From CBDFKV01 sp965249035 (GTDB lineage Bacteria > Pseudomonadota > Gammaproteobacteria > Arenicellales > Poriferihabitantaceae), in contig CBDFKV010000007.1 in the NCBI GenBank assembly GCA_965249035.1, forward strand, positions 1,550,001-1,614,000: a stretch of 64,000 nucleotides of DNA, read 5' to 3'. Every line of letters starts with the position of its first letter. Positions within the stretch are counted from its first letter, which is position 1. The translations under genes and the position numbers were made by a program. A model generated the notes under the pieces. That model did not search any database and had not been told where the DNA came from. It saw only the letters and a list, made by a program, of their open reading frames with translations. Of this stretch, positions 50,042 through 59,263 are shown piece by piece.

Positions 50042-51720
50042 TGACCAACCCAAAAATCTCGAGGACACATGCCACCGCATCGATTGGATTAGTACTCCTA
50101 ATCGCGAGCGGCTTGGCCACTGCCCAAATAGACCCACCATCGGTAACCGATACGTTGCCACCTGGTGCTTCAATGGGCGTGGCTAAAACGGTTACCACCC
50201 CAGAAATTCCACCCAACCCAGATATCGTATTCTTGTCTGATACTACGGGCAGCATGAGCGTACCAATTAATGATGTACAGGCAAATGCTGCGAATATTTT
50301 AAGCACAATTCTAGCTGGCGAAGACAACACGCAGTTTGCTGTTGCTGAATACCGAGATGCTGGTTCTGAGTTCGGCCCGGCAAGTGGTAATTATGATTGC
50401 AAACTCAACCAACAGTTAACATCTGATACAGCCGCCGTTACTGCCGGAATTAACGCTTGGTCTGCCAGCGGTGGTGGCGATGACCCCGAAGGCCAAATGG
50501 CAGCACTAACCCAAATTGCCTCGGGAGGCGCCTGTGAAGTTAATTTTCGACCCGACTCAACGTCGGTGATTGTTTGGTTCGGCGACCAACCAGGGAAAGA
50601 CCCGACGGCAACTGGAGGTACGCTAGCAAGTGCAATAGACGCTTTATCCTCGATCGAAGCCCAAGTCGTCGCGCTCAGCGTGGGAGTCGATAATCTTGAT
50701 TCTACAGGCCAAGTGACGACAATTCTTGGTGACCCTGACATAGGCGGTTCATTTACTTCCCACGTCAACCCAGATAATGTTGCGGATGAAATCCTCGAAG
50801 CTTTATCAAATTTGCCGATTACGGTTACGCCAACACCGACCTGTGACGCTGGACTCAGCGCTACATTTGCGCCGGCGTCAAGTACGGTTACTAGTGGAGG
50901 CAATGCTAACTTTGCCGAGACCATTGCAGTAGCTGGCGATCCATCTTTGGCTGGAACAACGTTGGGATGTGTTGTCGAGTTTATCGATGACAATGGTACG
51001 AGCATAGGCTCACAGACCATTACGATAGAAGTTCCGATTGCAATCGACCTGGATCCTGATACCGCTACTAATGAGCTTGGTTTTGATCTTGAGCATGTTG
51101 TTACCGCTACAGTAACTTCTGGTCCGGTTCCAATTCCAAATCGCACAGTAAGCTATACGGTCACAGGGCAAAATGCAGGTGAAGCCGGTACCGCAGTAAA
51201 TCCGACCGATGCGAGCGGGCAAGGTACATTTACCTATGGACCACCAGTAGAGCCTGACAGCTTAGGTACCGACACTATTGAAGGTTGCCTTGACGAGCCC
51301 AATACGGATGTATGCGACCAGGTGGAGAAGATTTGGGAAGACACCACGCCACCAACAGCCTCTTGCGACCCTACTGTAAACCCGCACGGCAATAAAGAGC
51401 CACAAGCGCCGGGAAAAGGTGGACAGGGTGTTAATCAGGATGGCTATTATATAGTCACAGCAGAAGATGTAGTCTGGCCAGAAGATTCTTTAGAGATTTG
51501 GATTAGCGGCTTTGGCCCATTTGCCAGCGGCGACAATGTCAAAATCACCGAAGACCCCGATGCTACTGAAGAAAGCAAGAAAATGGGCAGCGGCAAAGGT
51601 AGTGCTGGCGCGATTGCTGCACACCTGATTTTGAATGCCGATGCAGTAGTCACGGCAGTTGATGGCAGTGGCAACACCTCAGAACCTGTGGTTTGCCTCG
51701 TCCCACCAGCTCCGAAGTAG
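50038..51720 (+). CDS. Secreted von Willebrand factor A domain protein
   Basis: A 560-residue exported protein. Signal peptide residues 1-29 (A-S-I-G-L-V-L-L-I-A-S-G-L-A-T-A). A vWA domain runs from about 60 to 265 with MIDAS-type D-T-T-G-S-M-S at 68-74, D-x-T-x-S rather than D-x-S-x-S, and metal-supporting G-G-D-D-P-E-G. It is followed by Ig-like beta domains, one with F-D-L-E-H-V-V-T-A-T-V, and a Gly/Asp/Ser-rich C-terminus. Paired cysteines suggest disulfides in an extracellular or periplasmic protein. It probably binds ligand with a divalent cation. A perfect 11-bp hairpin terminates it before the next gene. Function unknown; the neighbouring anchored repeat protein may be a partner. Confidence 0.85.
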   Translation: MMTNPKISRTHATASIGLVLLIASGLATAQIDPPSVTDTLPPGASMGVAKTVTTPEIPPNPDIVFLSDTTGSMSVPINDVQANAANILSTILAGEDNTQFAVAEYRDAGSEFGPASGNYDCKLNQQLTSDTAAVTAGINAWSASGGGDDPEGQMAALTQIASGGACEVNFRPDSTSVIVWFGDQPGKDPTATGGTLASAIDALSSIEAQVVALSVGVDNLDSTGQVTTILGDPDIGGSFTSHVNPDNVADEILEALSNLPITVTPTPTCDAGLSATFAPASSTVTSGGNANFAETIAVAGDPSLAGTTLGCVVEFIDDNGTSIGSQTITIEVPIAIDLDPDTATNELGFDLEHVVTATVTSGPVPIPNRTVSYTVTGQNAGEAGTAVNPTDASGQGTFTYGPPVEPDSLGTDTIEGCLDEPNTDVCDQVEKIWEDTTPPTASCDPTVNPHGNKEPQAPGKGGQGVNQDGYYIVTAEDVVWPEDSLEIWISGFGPFASGDNVKITEDPDATEESKKMGSGKGSAGAIAAHLILNADAVVTAVDGSGNTSEPVVCLVPPAPK

Positions 51721-51745
51721 TCTATTAAGATCGCGTAGATGATCC

Positions 51746-51779
51746 GGGAAGAGAGGAAGCTAGCCTCTCTTCCCTTTTT
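51746..51779 (+). terminator. Rho-independent terminator of vWA gene
   Basis: GGGAAGAGAGG (51746-51756), loop AAGCTAG, CCTCTCTTCCC (51764-51774), then TTTTT. The 11-bp stem is perfect. It lies 25 bp after the vWA stop and shows that the apparent earlier start of the next gene at 51739 is not used. Confidence 0.93.
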
Positions 51780-51804
51780 CGTTTTATGTGAGATTAAAAT
51801 TTTC

Positions 51805-53772
51805 ATGAGTCATTCAAGCTCGGGGCCTAATCATCGTTCAACCACCTCTACTTGGAGCATGGTAGAAACAACCGGTAATCGTCAAAACGGCAAGCTTGCG
51901 ATTATCCTGCCCATATTCGCGATTTTGCTATTCAGCGGTATAACGCTGACGATGCTTTCTGCCGCTTTTGACCGCGAGATATATGACCAAAAATCAGCTC
52001 TTACCGAACCATTCAACCCCTTACCGCAACCTACCCTAACAATCTCTGGAGCAGAAAAAATCGCATCCAGACCATCGCAACCAACTCCGGCAACCGACAT
52101 AGAAAATTTAGCCATACCGGCTGCAGTCGCTGGCACACCACCAGCTAAATCAAGCGCGAACCCATTCGACTTAACCCACCTGCCCCAACCCTCACCAGCT
52201 TATAGCCGGGAACAAAGAGAACCAGAAGTGCTTGCGGGAAACTCGCGGCCAGAGCCAGCAGAAGGTAATGCTAGCAAGACAAATGATCTATTCGCTATTA
52301 CCCAGGCTAACGCAACTGAAGAGCCAGCTGAGGAAACTGAAGAGGCCGATGAACTTACTCCAGACAAAACCGAAGACCTGCCAACAGGTTCGCTTTCTAT
52401 AATAGGTCGAGTACTAAATCAACGCGGCAAGCCCTTGGCAGAAACTGAAGTTACCGCAGTATTACAAACACTTTTTTCCGAGGCGGAACAAGCTGATCTT
52501 AAAGATACTACGCGAAAAACCCGACCTGCTGTGAGCGACCATAGTGGCACCTATCGTTTTGACGCGCTTGCCAATGGAGCATATCAACTGCATACGAAGC
52601 AGACTGAAAAATATGCGGCAACCACTGCCCTGGTTAGAGCCGGCGTAAAAGGTGCTGACCTAATCATCAAGGATCTAGAGAGTACGGTTCAGATTTACGG
52701 AATGGTCCTCAGTACCGATTATGAGCCATTAGAAAATGTCCAAATTACACTTCTCGGCCGCTCCACCCACACGGCCAAAAGTGATGAAACAGGTACCTAT
52801 CAACTTAAGATCCCCGTGATAACTCAAGCATCCGAATATGTGATGTTGTTCACGCTAAATGGATATAAGGAGAAACGAATTTCGCTCGATCAAGATAAGG
52901 TGCGTGAAGGCATAGAAATTCAATTAGACGCTCAATTAGAAGCATCTAAAGCTGTAACACGGGTTACGGGTGTCGTTGTTGCAGGTGATACGCATGAACC
53001 CATAAAAGAGCAGGCGGTACACCTCTATTCTCAAAAGCTCGCACGCCGTTATTACCACCTTACCGATACAGAGGGAACATTTTCGTTTCCGGAAGTAGAA
53101 GCCGCGACCGACTACCAACTCTCCATTCGTCCCGACGAACTGTACACCGACTATATTAAAAATAATATTGACGTAAATACTGATGAACTTAACCTAGACA
53201 TCACCATGGAACCGATGAAGGTCGGTGCTGCAAGCGGACAAATGATAGACATAAATGGGGCACCCGTTCCTGAATTTAGCTTATGGCTGAAAAACCAAAC
53301 AGCCCTCAACTGGAAAGCAATTCAAGTAACTGGCGATATGGCTGGATATTTCCATGTCGACGGGGTTCCCACTGGGAAATTAGAATTTGAATCCAAATCC
53401 TCCCCTAAATTCAAAATTACAAATATCGACTTGTCAGCCGCTCAAGAAACAGCAATTTTGCTAACCCTTGATTGGGGCACCTATCAACTACGCGGTCAAA
53501 TTACCGATAGCGAAGCGCGCCCAATAGCTGGCGCAAATACTGTACTAACTTGGTTTCACAGAAAGCGTGGCAATAAAGCTGGCATTACCAGCCATTCCCG
53601 ACGAGAGACCATTTCCGACGCGCAAGGTAGTTTTTCTTTTAGTGAGCTTGGTCCTGGAATACACACAATTACGGTTGAGACACCAGGTTTTAATAAGTCA
53701 ACTCTCCGCCATACGCTAGGAAGTAATGACAATAAATTGGCCGAAATCAAGATGACTAGATCGACGGATTAG
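51805..53772 (+). CDS. Membrane-anchored protein with five beta-sandwich repeats
   Basis: A 655-residue protein from the ATG at 51805; an upstream in-frame ATG falls before the terminator. Residues 1-30 are cytoplasmic, 31-53 one transmembrane helix (L-A-I-I-L-P-I-F-A-I-L-L-F-S-G-I), then a Pro/Glu-rich linker to about 190. Five carboxypeptidase-regulatory-like (CarboxypepD_reg/Cna-B type) domains begin near 195, 293, 385, 470 and 558, spaced about 90 residues, each with G-x-V-x-x-x-x-x-x-P-x-x-x-A or similar. The bulk is therefore periplasmic, suited to protein or sugar contacts. It likely partners the vWA protein. No enzyme motif. A good Shine-Dalgarno is not visible. Confidence 0.75.
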   Translation: MSHSSSGPNHRSTTSTWSMVETTGNRQNGKLAIILPIFAILLFSGITLTMLSAAFDREIYDQKSALTEPFNPLPQPTLTISGAEKIASRPSQPTPATDIENLAIPAAVAGTPPAKSSANPFDLTHLPQPSPAYSREQREPEVLAGNSRPEPAEGNASKTNDLFAITQANATEEPAEETEEADELTPDKTEDLPTGSLSIIGRVLNQRGKPLAETEVTAVLQTLFSEAEQADLKDTTRKTRPAVSDHSGTYRFDALANGAYQLHTKQTEKYAATTALVRAGVKGADLIIKDLESTVQIYGMVLSTDYEPLENVQITLLGRSTHTAKSDETGTYQLKIPVITQASEYVMLFTLNGYKEKRISLDQDKVREGIEIQLDAQLEASKAVTRVTGVVVAGDTHEPIKEQAVHLYSQKLARRYYHLTDTEGTFSFPEVEAATDYQLSIRPDELYTDYIKNNIDVNTDELNLDITMEPMKVGAASGQMIDINGAPVPEFSLWLKNQTALNWKAIQVTGDMAGYFHVDGVPTGKLEFESKSSPKFKITNIDLSAAQETAILLTLDWGTYQLRGQITDSEARPIAGANTVLTWFHRKRGNKAGITSHSRRETISDAQGSFSFSELGPGIHTITVETPGFNKSTLRHTLGSNDNKLAEIKMTRSTD

Positions 53773-54010
53773 CGCAAATACTGGATTGCTCGCAGACAAT
53801 GTGGTACGGCGCCAGATTTCTAAGCCTTAGCGGACAACAAACCGAGAAAGAGAAAACAACTTAGTCTAGCTATTAGTGGTTACCCATTTTTTCTAAACAA
53901 GAAATGATCAAGAATTGCGTGCTACTCAATTTCTATGGTGGGGAGGACAGTGGGTAGAGATTGAATATCAATAAATAACCCACTATTGATCAGTAGCTAT
54001 CTATTGCAAA

Positions 54011-54098
54011 TGGCGGAGAGCGAGGGATTCGAACCCCCGGACCTTTGACAGTCAACGGTTTTCAAGACCGCCGCATTCGACCACTCTGCCAGCTCTCC
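54011..54098 (-). tRNA. tRNA-Ser (anticodon UGA)
   Basis: The minus strand gives an 88-nt serine tRNA with acceptor arms GGAGAGC.../...GCTCTCC, encoded CCA end, long variable arm (GTTGACTGTCAAAG) and GGGGGTTCGAATCCCTC T-arm. The anticodon loop reads CT-TGA-AA, so UGA reads UCN codons. A partial tRNA-like stretch lies just upstream on the same strand (54145-54252). Confidence 0.97.
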
Positions 54099-54144
54099 GG
54101 ATAATCACATTGTCATTTGATTAGTGGTTGCTTGGTACTACCAC

Positions 54145-54252
54145 GCGGCTCAAACCGCCGCATTATTCGGCCCATCCTGGGCCTCACCCTTCGGGCGCAC
54201 TATTCTCGTGAAAATCTGTTCCTTACAGATTTTTCGACCACTCTGCAAGCTC
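54145..54252 (-). pseudogene. Interrupted tRNA-Ser 5'-half relic
   Basis: On the minus strand the sequence first reads GAGCTTGCAGAGTGGTCGAA (54233-54252), close to tRNA-Ser positions 3-22, then about 65 bases of foreign sequence, then AATGCGGCGGTTTGAGCCGC, resembling the D-stem end plus anticodon stem. The insert contains two hairpins, AAATCTGT/ACAGATTT and GGCCCA/TGGGCC. No 3' half follows. It is a decayed, interrupted copy of the neighbouring tRNA gene. Confidence 0.6.
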
Positions 54253-54416
54253 GTAGGATATTCAATGCCCCCTTCGATCTACTGGGTTGATCAACAGATC
54301 ACGTAGCGTAAACCGTTACCGCTCTATGGCTTAACGCTCAAAGGGGCAGCGATTATATATAAGGCGCCACCGCTACGCCAAAATATTATTGGGTTAGCGA
54401 AGAAATTTGTCTCAAT

Positions 54417-55445
54417 TCACGCTAAAGCTTCCAACTCACTCGCCATTGCTTCCCATTCCGGCTGATTTGCCATCACTCTTGCCGATTTAACTGCGCGCAT
54501 CGCAAGCAGTCGGTGCTGCGTTTCGGGTGTTGTCATTGGGTCAGTTTGCTTCAACGCTTCATCAACCGCGTCAGGATCATTGCAAATTAATGCCATATCG
54601 CAACCGGCAGTGCGGGCTTTTTGTACTCGCTCGCTGATACTGCCAGCCGCTAAAGCGCCCTTCATGCTGAGGTCATCGCTAAATACGACCCCTTCGAAGC
54701 CAATTTGTTGGCGCAGCACTTGCTGAATCCAGAACTCGGAATACGTCGGTAGATTCGTATCGATTTCCGGAAATTGGATGTGTGCAGTCATCACCGCCCC
54801 TAGCTGATCTCGCAGTTGAATGAATGGCTGCAAATCTAGGTCTTGTATTTGTTTGAATGTTCTGGGATCGATTGGCGTTTCATAATGCGAATCTGCGCTG
54901 ACATTGCCGTGGCCTGGAAAGTGCTTTCCGGTCGCTTGCATACCCGCAGCATTCATCCCGTTAATCACCGCAGCGGCAAGCTCAGAAATTACCTCCGGCG
55001 TGGCATCAAAAGATCGATCACCAATCACCGCACTCGGTACTGCTGCCAAGTCCAACACCGGTGCAAAACTGAAATCAACACCGACATCAATCAACTCAGT
55101 TGCCATCACAAAACCAGCGTTCTCCGCCAGCTGCAACGCTTGATCTCGGTTGTCAGCATAGTATTGGCCCAATTTCGCCATAGCGGGCAAGCGGACGAAT
55201 TCATTTTGAAAGCGTTGCACACGCCCCCCTTCTTGATCAACCGCGATCAGTAATCCGGGCGTTCGTAACGCCTTGATTTCGTCACATAGCGCGGCAACTT
55301 GCTCACGCATCTCATAATTGCGAGCAAATAGAATCACCCCGCCCACTGCTGGATGGCATAGCCGTGCACGATCACGCTTATCTATCGTCGTACCGACCAC
55401 GTCAATCATCAACGGGCCGAGTGGTATCTGCAGGCAATCAGGCAT
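54417..55445 (-). CDS. nagZ: Beta-N-acetylhexosaminidase NagZ
   Basis: A 342-residue GH3 enzyme from the ATG at 55445. A-V-D-Q-E-G-G-R-V-Q-R-F near residue 60 and the catalytic loop G-K-H-F-P-G-H-G-N-V-S-A-D-S-H mark NagZ; the nucleophile region is V-V-F-S-D-D-L-S-M-K-G. It removes N-acetylglucosamine from anhydromuropeptides during cell-wall recycling in the cytosol. It overlaps the L,D-transpeptidase gene by 8 bp, and both concern peptidoglycan. Confidence 0.95.
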   Translation of the reverse strand: MPDCLQIPLGPLMIDVVGTTIDKRDRARLCHPAVGGVILFARNYEMREQVAALCDEIKALRTPGLLIAVDQEGGRVQRFQNEFVRLPAMAKLGQYYADNRDQALQLAENAGFVMATELIDVGVDFSFAPVLDLAAVPSAVIGDRSFDATPEVISELAAAVINGMNAAGMQATGKHFPGHGNVSADSHYETPIDPRTFKQIQDLDLQPFIQLRDQLGAVMTAHIQFPEIDTNLPTYSEFWIQQVLRQQIGFEGVVFSDDLSMKGALAAGSISERVQKARTAGCDMALICNDPDAVDEALKQTDPMTTPETQHRLLAMRAVKSARVMANQPEWEAMASELEALA

Positions 55446-55938
55446 AGATTTCAACCGGCGTACCAACGTCAACTAAATCAAATAATTCCATCACATCGCG
55501 GTTATGCATACGAATACAGCCGTGCGATCCGGGGCGGCCCATCGCAATGTCGGCGGGCGAGCCGTGAATATAGATATAGCGGCGCATGGTATCCACCTCT
55601 CCGAGCCTGTTTTTGCCCACCTCAGTGCCACTCAACCATAATATCCGTGTAAGAATCCAATCACGATCGGGGTGTTGCTCACGCTTATTCGGCGTATAGA
55701 TTTCACCTGTGGGTCTGCGCCCAACAAAAACGCTATTCTCAGGTTCGTCAGCGCCAATTTTCGCTCGGATGAGATGATGCCCAAGCGGTGTACAGCCACT
55801 GCCATTGCGTTGGCCTGCCCCATTTGCCGCTGATGAAATCATGAATCGCTTTACCCGCGCGCCATCAGCATCTAGACAAATCGCCGCTTGCGCTGAAAGA
55901 TCAATCTCTATTTTTGCGACTTCCAGCAGGTGGCTCAC
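55438..55938 (-). CDS. L,D-transpeptidase (YkuD domain)
   Basis: A 166-residue YkuD-fold protein with the catalytic motif I-H-G-S-P-A-D...G-R-P-G-S-H-G-C-I-R-M containing the active-site cysteine. The GTG start overlaps the stop of the phosphatase by 4 bp (GTGA). No signal peptide is visible, which is unusual for an enzyme that works on periplasmic peptidoglycan. Relatives without signals may act on recycled muropeptides. It is placed between a phosphatase and nagZ in a tight operon. Confidence 0.88.
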   Translation of the reverse strand: MSHLLEVAKIEIDLSAQAAICLDADGARVKRFMISSAANGAGQRNGSGCTPLGHHLIRAKIGADEPENSVFVGRRPTGEIYTPNKREQHPDRDWILTRILWLSGTEVGKNRLGEVDTMRRYIYIHGSPADIAMGRPGSHGCIRMHNRDVMELFDLVDVGTPVEIYA

Positions 55939-56417
55939 GACAAATGGCGCCTTTTAATATCAACAAGCAGGCCACTCGATGCCTGCTCGATCAGGCTGAA
56001 CACTTCCGGAAAGCCTCCACCATAATAGGGGTCAGGCACTTCAGTGGTGGCTGGGTTATCGGCGAAGGCCATCAATAAATGCAAATTATCAACTGTGCCC
56101 GTGCTCAATTGTCGAAGATTTTGATAATTTTCCTGATCCATTGCTAATACATAGTCGAATCGTTCAAAATCAGCTGCACTCGCTTGCCTGGCGCGTAAGC
56201 CACTGATATCAATGTCACGATCTGCCGCTGCTTGGATAGCACGTGAGTCAGGCGGTTCACCAATGTGCCAATTACCGGTGCCGGCTGAATCGACACTAAT
56301 TTTCCCGGACAAGCTTTCGCGCTCGACCAGATCACGAAAAATACCTTCTGCAGTAGGCGATCGGCAAATATTTCCGAGGCAAACAAATAGTACGCTGGCC
56401 GCTGGTTTTTCCATCAT
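55935..56417 (-). CDS. Low-molecular-weight protein tyrosine phosphatase
   Basis: A 160-residue phosphatase from the ATG at 56417, preceded by AGGGGAG. P-loop C13-L-G-N-I-C-R19-S carries the C-x5-R-S motif with the nucleophile C13; the general acid is in V-P-D-P-Y-Y-G-G. It removes phosphate from tyrosine (or arginine) residues, often of exopolysaccharide kinases; surface-sugar genes lie at 61-64 kb. It overlaps the next gene by 4 bp. A frame extension to 56447 is possible but has a poorer start context. Confidence 0.92.
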   Translation of the reverse strand: MMEKPAASVLFVCLGNICRSPTAEGIFRDLVERESLSGKISVDSAGTGNWHIGEPPDSRAIQAAADRDIDISGLRARQASAADFERFDYVLAMDQENYQNLRQLSTGTVDNLHLLMAFADNPATTEVPDPYYGGGFPEVFSLIEQASSGLLVDIKRRHLS

Positions 56418-56446
56418 GACTCCCCTGTTTTCTTTACTATTTGTCA

Positions 56447-58591
56447 CTAAGCTTTAACTCGCGTCACGCGGTCAATGCTGGGATCATCCTCTAGCGCCTT
56501 AATAATCGATTTCAGATGGCGCTTATTTTTAACATTAATTTCGAAATCCATCACCGAATAGGCGCGATCAACCTCGTTAACATTCACCTTCAAAATATTG
56601 GATCCCGCTTTAGCGATTATTTGGCTCACCCCAGCCAAAACACCCTGCTCATTGCGTGCATCCATCGTTAACTTACTACGAAAGCGCACCTTGGGCTGTC
56701 CAGACCAATCTAAATGCAACCACTGATCAGCGCGTTTTCGATAGCGGCGTGTGTTCGGGCAGCCCTCTCGATGCACCACCAATCCTTTGCCTGGCGCAAA
56801 AACGCCAACAATTTGATCGCCCGGCACCGGGTAGCAACAGCTGGCGTAGTTGATCAATAGTTTTTCCGCCCCTCGGATCGACAGGGGTGCTGATTTCTTG
56901 CGCTTTTTGGTAGAAACATCCAACTGATTCAAAGAAATCAATTGCTGTGCAACCATCAGTGGCAGGCGGCGGCCAAATCCAATTTCAGAAAGTAGTTTTT
57001 TCCAACTTTTTATTTCAAACAGCTTAAGCATTTCAGCTTTATCTTCATCAGAAATCCGCTTGCCGGTAAAGCCTGAGTCTCGTAATGCTTTAGTCAGCAG
57101 GCGACGGCCCATGCTAACTGCTTCCTTGTCCTGCTGCTGGCTGAGAAAGTGTCGTATCGCAGTGCGCGCCTTCGAGGTGACGACAAAATTCAGCCACGTT
57201 GGTATTGGGCGACCATCGCGTGACGTAATGATTTCCACCCGATTACCTGATTCAAGCACCGTATTTAGTGGTACCTGATGGCCATCAACGGTCGCCCCAG
57301 CGCAGGAATTGCCCACGTGTGAATGAACCGCGTAGGCGAAATCAACCGCAGTTGCGCCAACCGGCAAGTGCCTAATCTCACCCTTGGGGGTAAAGATAAA
57401 CAACTTATCGGGGTACATTTCGGCGCGCAAATGTTCCATAAACAAGCCTGAATCACCCACCGGATCCTGGCTATCCAAAAACTCGTCCAGCCAATCACTA
57501 AACAATAATTGTGGCTGACTTTTGACCGTATCACCCGCTTTATACATATAGTGCGAAGCGACGCCCGTTTCGGCGATACGATCCATTTCAACCGTGCGAA
57601 TTTGAACCTCAACCAATTCACCGTGCGGCCCCACTACAATCGTATGCAAGGATTGATACCCGTTGGTTTTGGGTACCGCAATGTAGTCTTTTAAATGGTG
57701 GCTTTGTGGGTTATACAGATCGTGAACGATACCGAGCGCGTGATAACAACTGGCGCGATCTTTGACGATAATCCGTATACCGTGAATATCCTGTTGATCT
57801 TTGAATTTAACCTCACGATGGCGTTTTTTCCGATAGATGCTATAAACGCTCTTCTTGCGACCTTTGATACTAGAATACTCGATTTGCTCCTTCTTAAAAT
57901 ATTTTTTTAGCTCCTTGGCAATCAACTCCTCGACCGACTTTCGGCCACGCGTATTCTTCTCCAACCGCTGAGCAATCGCTTTGTAGCGACCAGGATATAA
58001 GGTTTTAAAGCATAGATCTTCTAAATCAGAACTAAACGAATACATGCCCAGCCGAGTGGCAATAGGCGCGTAAATATCCATGGTTTGCTTGGCGATTCGC
58101 CGCTGTTTTTCTACCGGCAACGAGTCGATAGTGGCCATATTATGGTAGCGATCCGCCAGCTTAATGAGCATCACACGCACATCTTTAGCCATCGCCATCA
58201 GCATCTTGCGAAACGACTTGGCCTCAGCATGCTCCCTGTTTTCGTTAGAGATTTGGCTGATTTTGCTGACGCCATCGACCATTTCAGCGACCTTATCCCC
58301 AAATCGCTCAACTATCTGCTTTTTGGTGACCGGCGTATCTTCGATAACATCGTGCAGGATAGCGGCAGCAAGCACCGTGCTATCCATCTTCATGTTCGCC
58401 AAAATCAGCGCAACCGCGATCGGGTGGTAAATATAGGGGTCGCCGCTGCGGCGAGTTTGCCCCTCGTGCGCTTCGGCCGCTAGCAAATAGGCATCGTAGA
58501 CGAATTTCTGCGCATCTTCGTCGAGATAGGTTTTGATCGCATCGAGCAATTCGCTAATCAAAACACGGTCTTTACTGACGACGTGGGCCAT
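56447..58591 (-). CDS. spoT: Bifunctional (p)ppGpp synthetase/hydrolase SpoT
   Basis: A 714-residue RelA/SpoT protein. HD hydrolase domain with I-L-H80-D81-V-I-E84-D85 intact; synthetase domain with K-T-N-G-Y-Q-S-L-H-T and E-V-Q-I-R-T; TGS domain (I-F-T-P-K-G-E-I-R-H-L-P-V-G-A-T-A-V-D-F-A-Y) and C-terminal ACT domain (M-D-F-E-I-N-V-K-N). The intact HD box points to SpoT rather than RelA. The rpoZ-spoT order on one transcript is typical of gammaproteobacteria. Starts 9 bp after rpoZ. Confidence 0.97.
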   Translation of the reverse strand: MAHVVSKDRVLISELLDAIKTYLDEDAQKFVYDAYLLAAEAHEGQTRRSGDPYIYHPIAVALILANMKMDSTVLAAAILHDVIEDTPVTKKQIVERFGDKVAEMVDGVSKISQISNENREHAEAKSFRKMLMAMAKDVRVMLIKLADRYHNMATIDSLPVEKQRRIAKQTMDIYAPIATRLGMYSFSSDLEDLCFKTLYPGRYKAIAQRLEKNTRGRKSVEELIAKELKKYFKKEQIEYSSIKGRKKSVYSIYRKKRHREVKFKDQQDIHGIRIIVKDRASCYHALGIVHDLYNPQSHHLKDYIAVPKTNGYQSLHTIVVGPHGELVEVQIRTVEMDRIAETGVASHYMYKAGDTVKSQPQLLFSDWLDEFLDSQDPVGDSGLFMEHLRAEMYPDKLFIFTPKGEIRHLPVGATAVDFAYAVHSHVGNSCAGATVDGHQVPLNTVLESGNRVEIITSRDGRPIPTWLNFVVTSKARTAIRHFLSQQQDKEAVSMGRRLLTKALRDSGFTGKRISDEDKAEMLKLFEIKSWKKLLSEIGFGRRLPLMVAQQLISLNQLDVSTKKRKKSAPLSIRGAEKLLINYASCCYPVPGDQIVGVFAPGKGLVVHREGCPNTRRYRKRADQWLHLDWSGQPKVRFRSKLTMDARNEQGVLAGVSQIIAKAGSNILKVNVNEVDRAYSVMDFEINVKNKRHLKSIIKALEDDPSIDRVTRVKA

Positions 58592-58600
58592 CGCGGAATA

Positions 58601-59071
58601 TTAGGTGTCGTCTTTTTCCGACTCGCCTGCTACGTCGCCGATCAGTTCACTTGAGGTATCGTCGCCCAGAATATCACTGGGGGCATCGCTCTGAGCATCA
58701 CCCAGATCGTCCGCAGCTTCAATCATCGCGGGGCTGCTAGGCTCAGTACCCATCAGCATGCCGAGTTCTTCTTTGAGCAGCTGGTCAATATCTTGCTCAA
58801 GCGCCGATGCCACCTCAGCTTCATCTTCCACTCCTTCTTCCACTTCGTCATCCTGCAGGAAAAATCCAGTGTTGTCAGACTCTAAGATGGTTTCATCCAC
58901 GAACCCATCAGCAATCTCACGCAGAGCGATTACCGTGGGCTTATCGCCGTCTTCCTCAACCAGAGCTTTAGCTCCCATCGCCAATTGACGAGCACGCTTC
59001 GCCGCAATTAGCACCAGCTGAAAGCGGTTATCCACATTTTCCAGACAGTCTGTTACCGTCACTCGAGCCAT
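58601..59071 (-). CDS. rpoZ: RNA polymerase omega subunit with long acidic tail
   Basis: A 156-residue omega subunit from ATG 59071, which begins M-A-R-V-T-V-T-D-C-L-E-N-V-D-N-R-F-Q-L-V and has R-A-R-Q-L, K-P-T-V-I-A-L-R-E-I-A. The conserved core is the first 65-70 residues. About 85 further residues are rich in Asp, Glu, Ser and Ala; typical omega is about 70-90 residues long, so the tail nearly doubles it. An upstream frame extension is unlikely because the core starts at this ATG. The tail could bind basic partners or simply be disordered. Confidence 0.93.
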   Translation of the reverse strand: MARVTVTDCLENVDNRFQLVLIAAKRARQLAMGAKALVEEDGDKPTVIALREIADGFVDETILESDNTGFFLQDDEVEEGVEDEAEVASALEQDIDQLLKEELGMLMGTEPSSPAMIEAADDLGDAQSDAPSDILGDDTSSELIGDVAGESEKDDT

Positions 59072-59263
59072 GTATCTTTCCTCTATAAAATCATTATGAC
59101 TGGTTTCGACAAGCCCCAATACCATTCAAAATGGGCGTGAACCAGTGATCTCCAATACGAACGTCAACCTGTGTGACGTCTAGCCGATCAAGTGTATTAA
59201 ACTTAACGGTTAAATAATAGCCCTAGAATGTAATCGTGCGAGGATTTTTTTGCGAGCTCTCGA

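Noticed and set aside
51739..51804. 22-residue N-terminal extension of the anchored repeat protein
   Set aside because: It would be encoded across the vWA terminator hairpin.
54011..54252. Phage attachment site at tRNA-Ser
   Set aside because: The relic repeats the 5' half, not the 3' end, and no integrase or phage gene is nearby.
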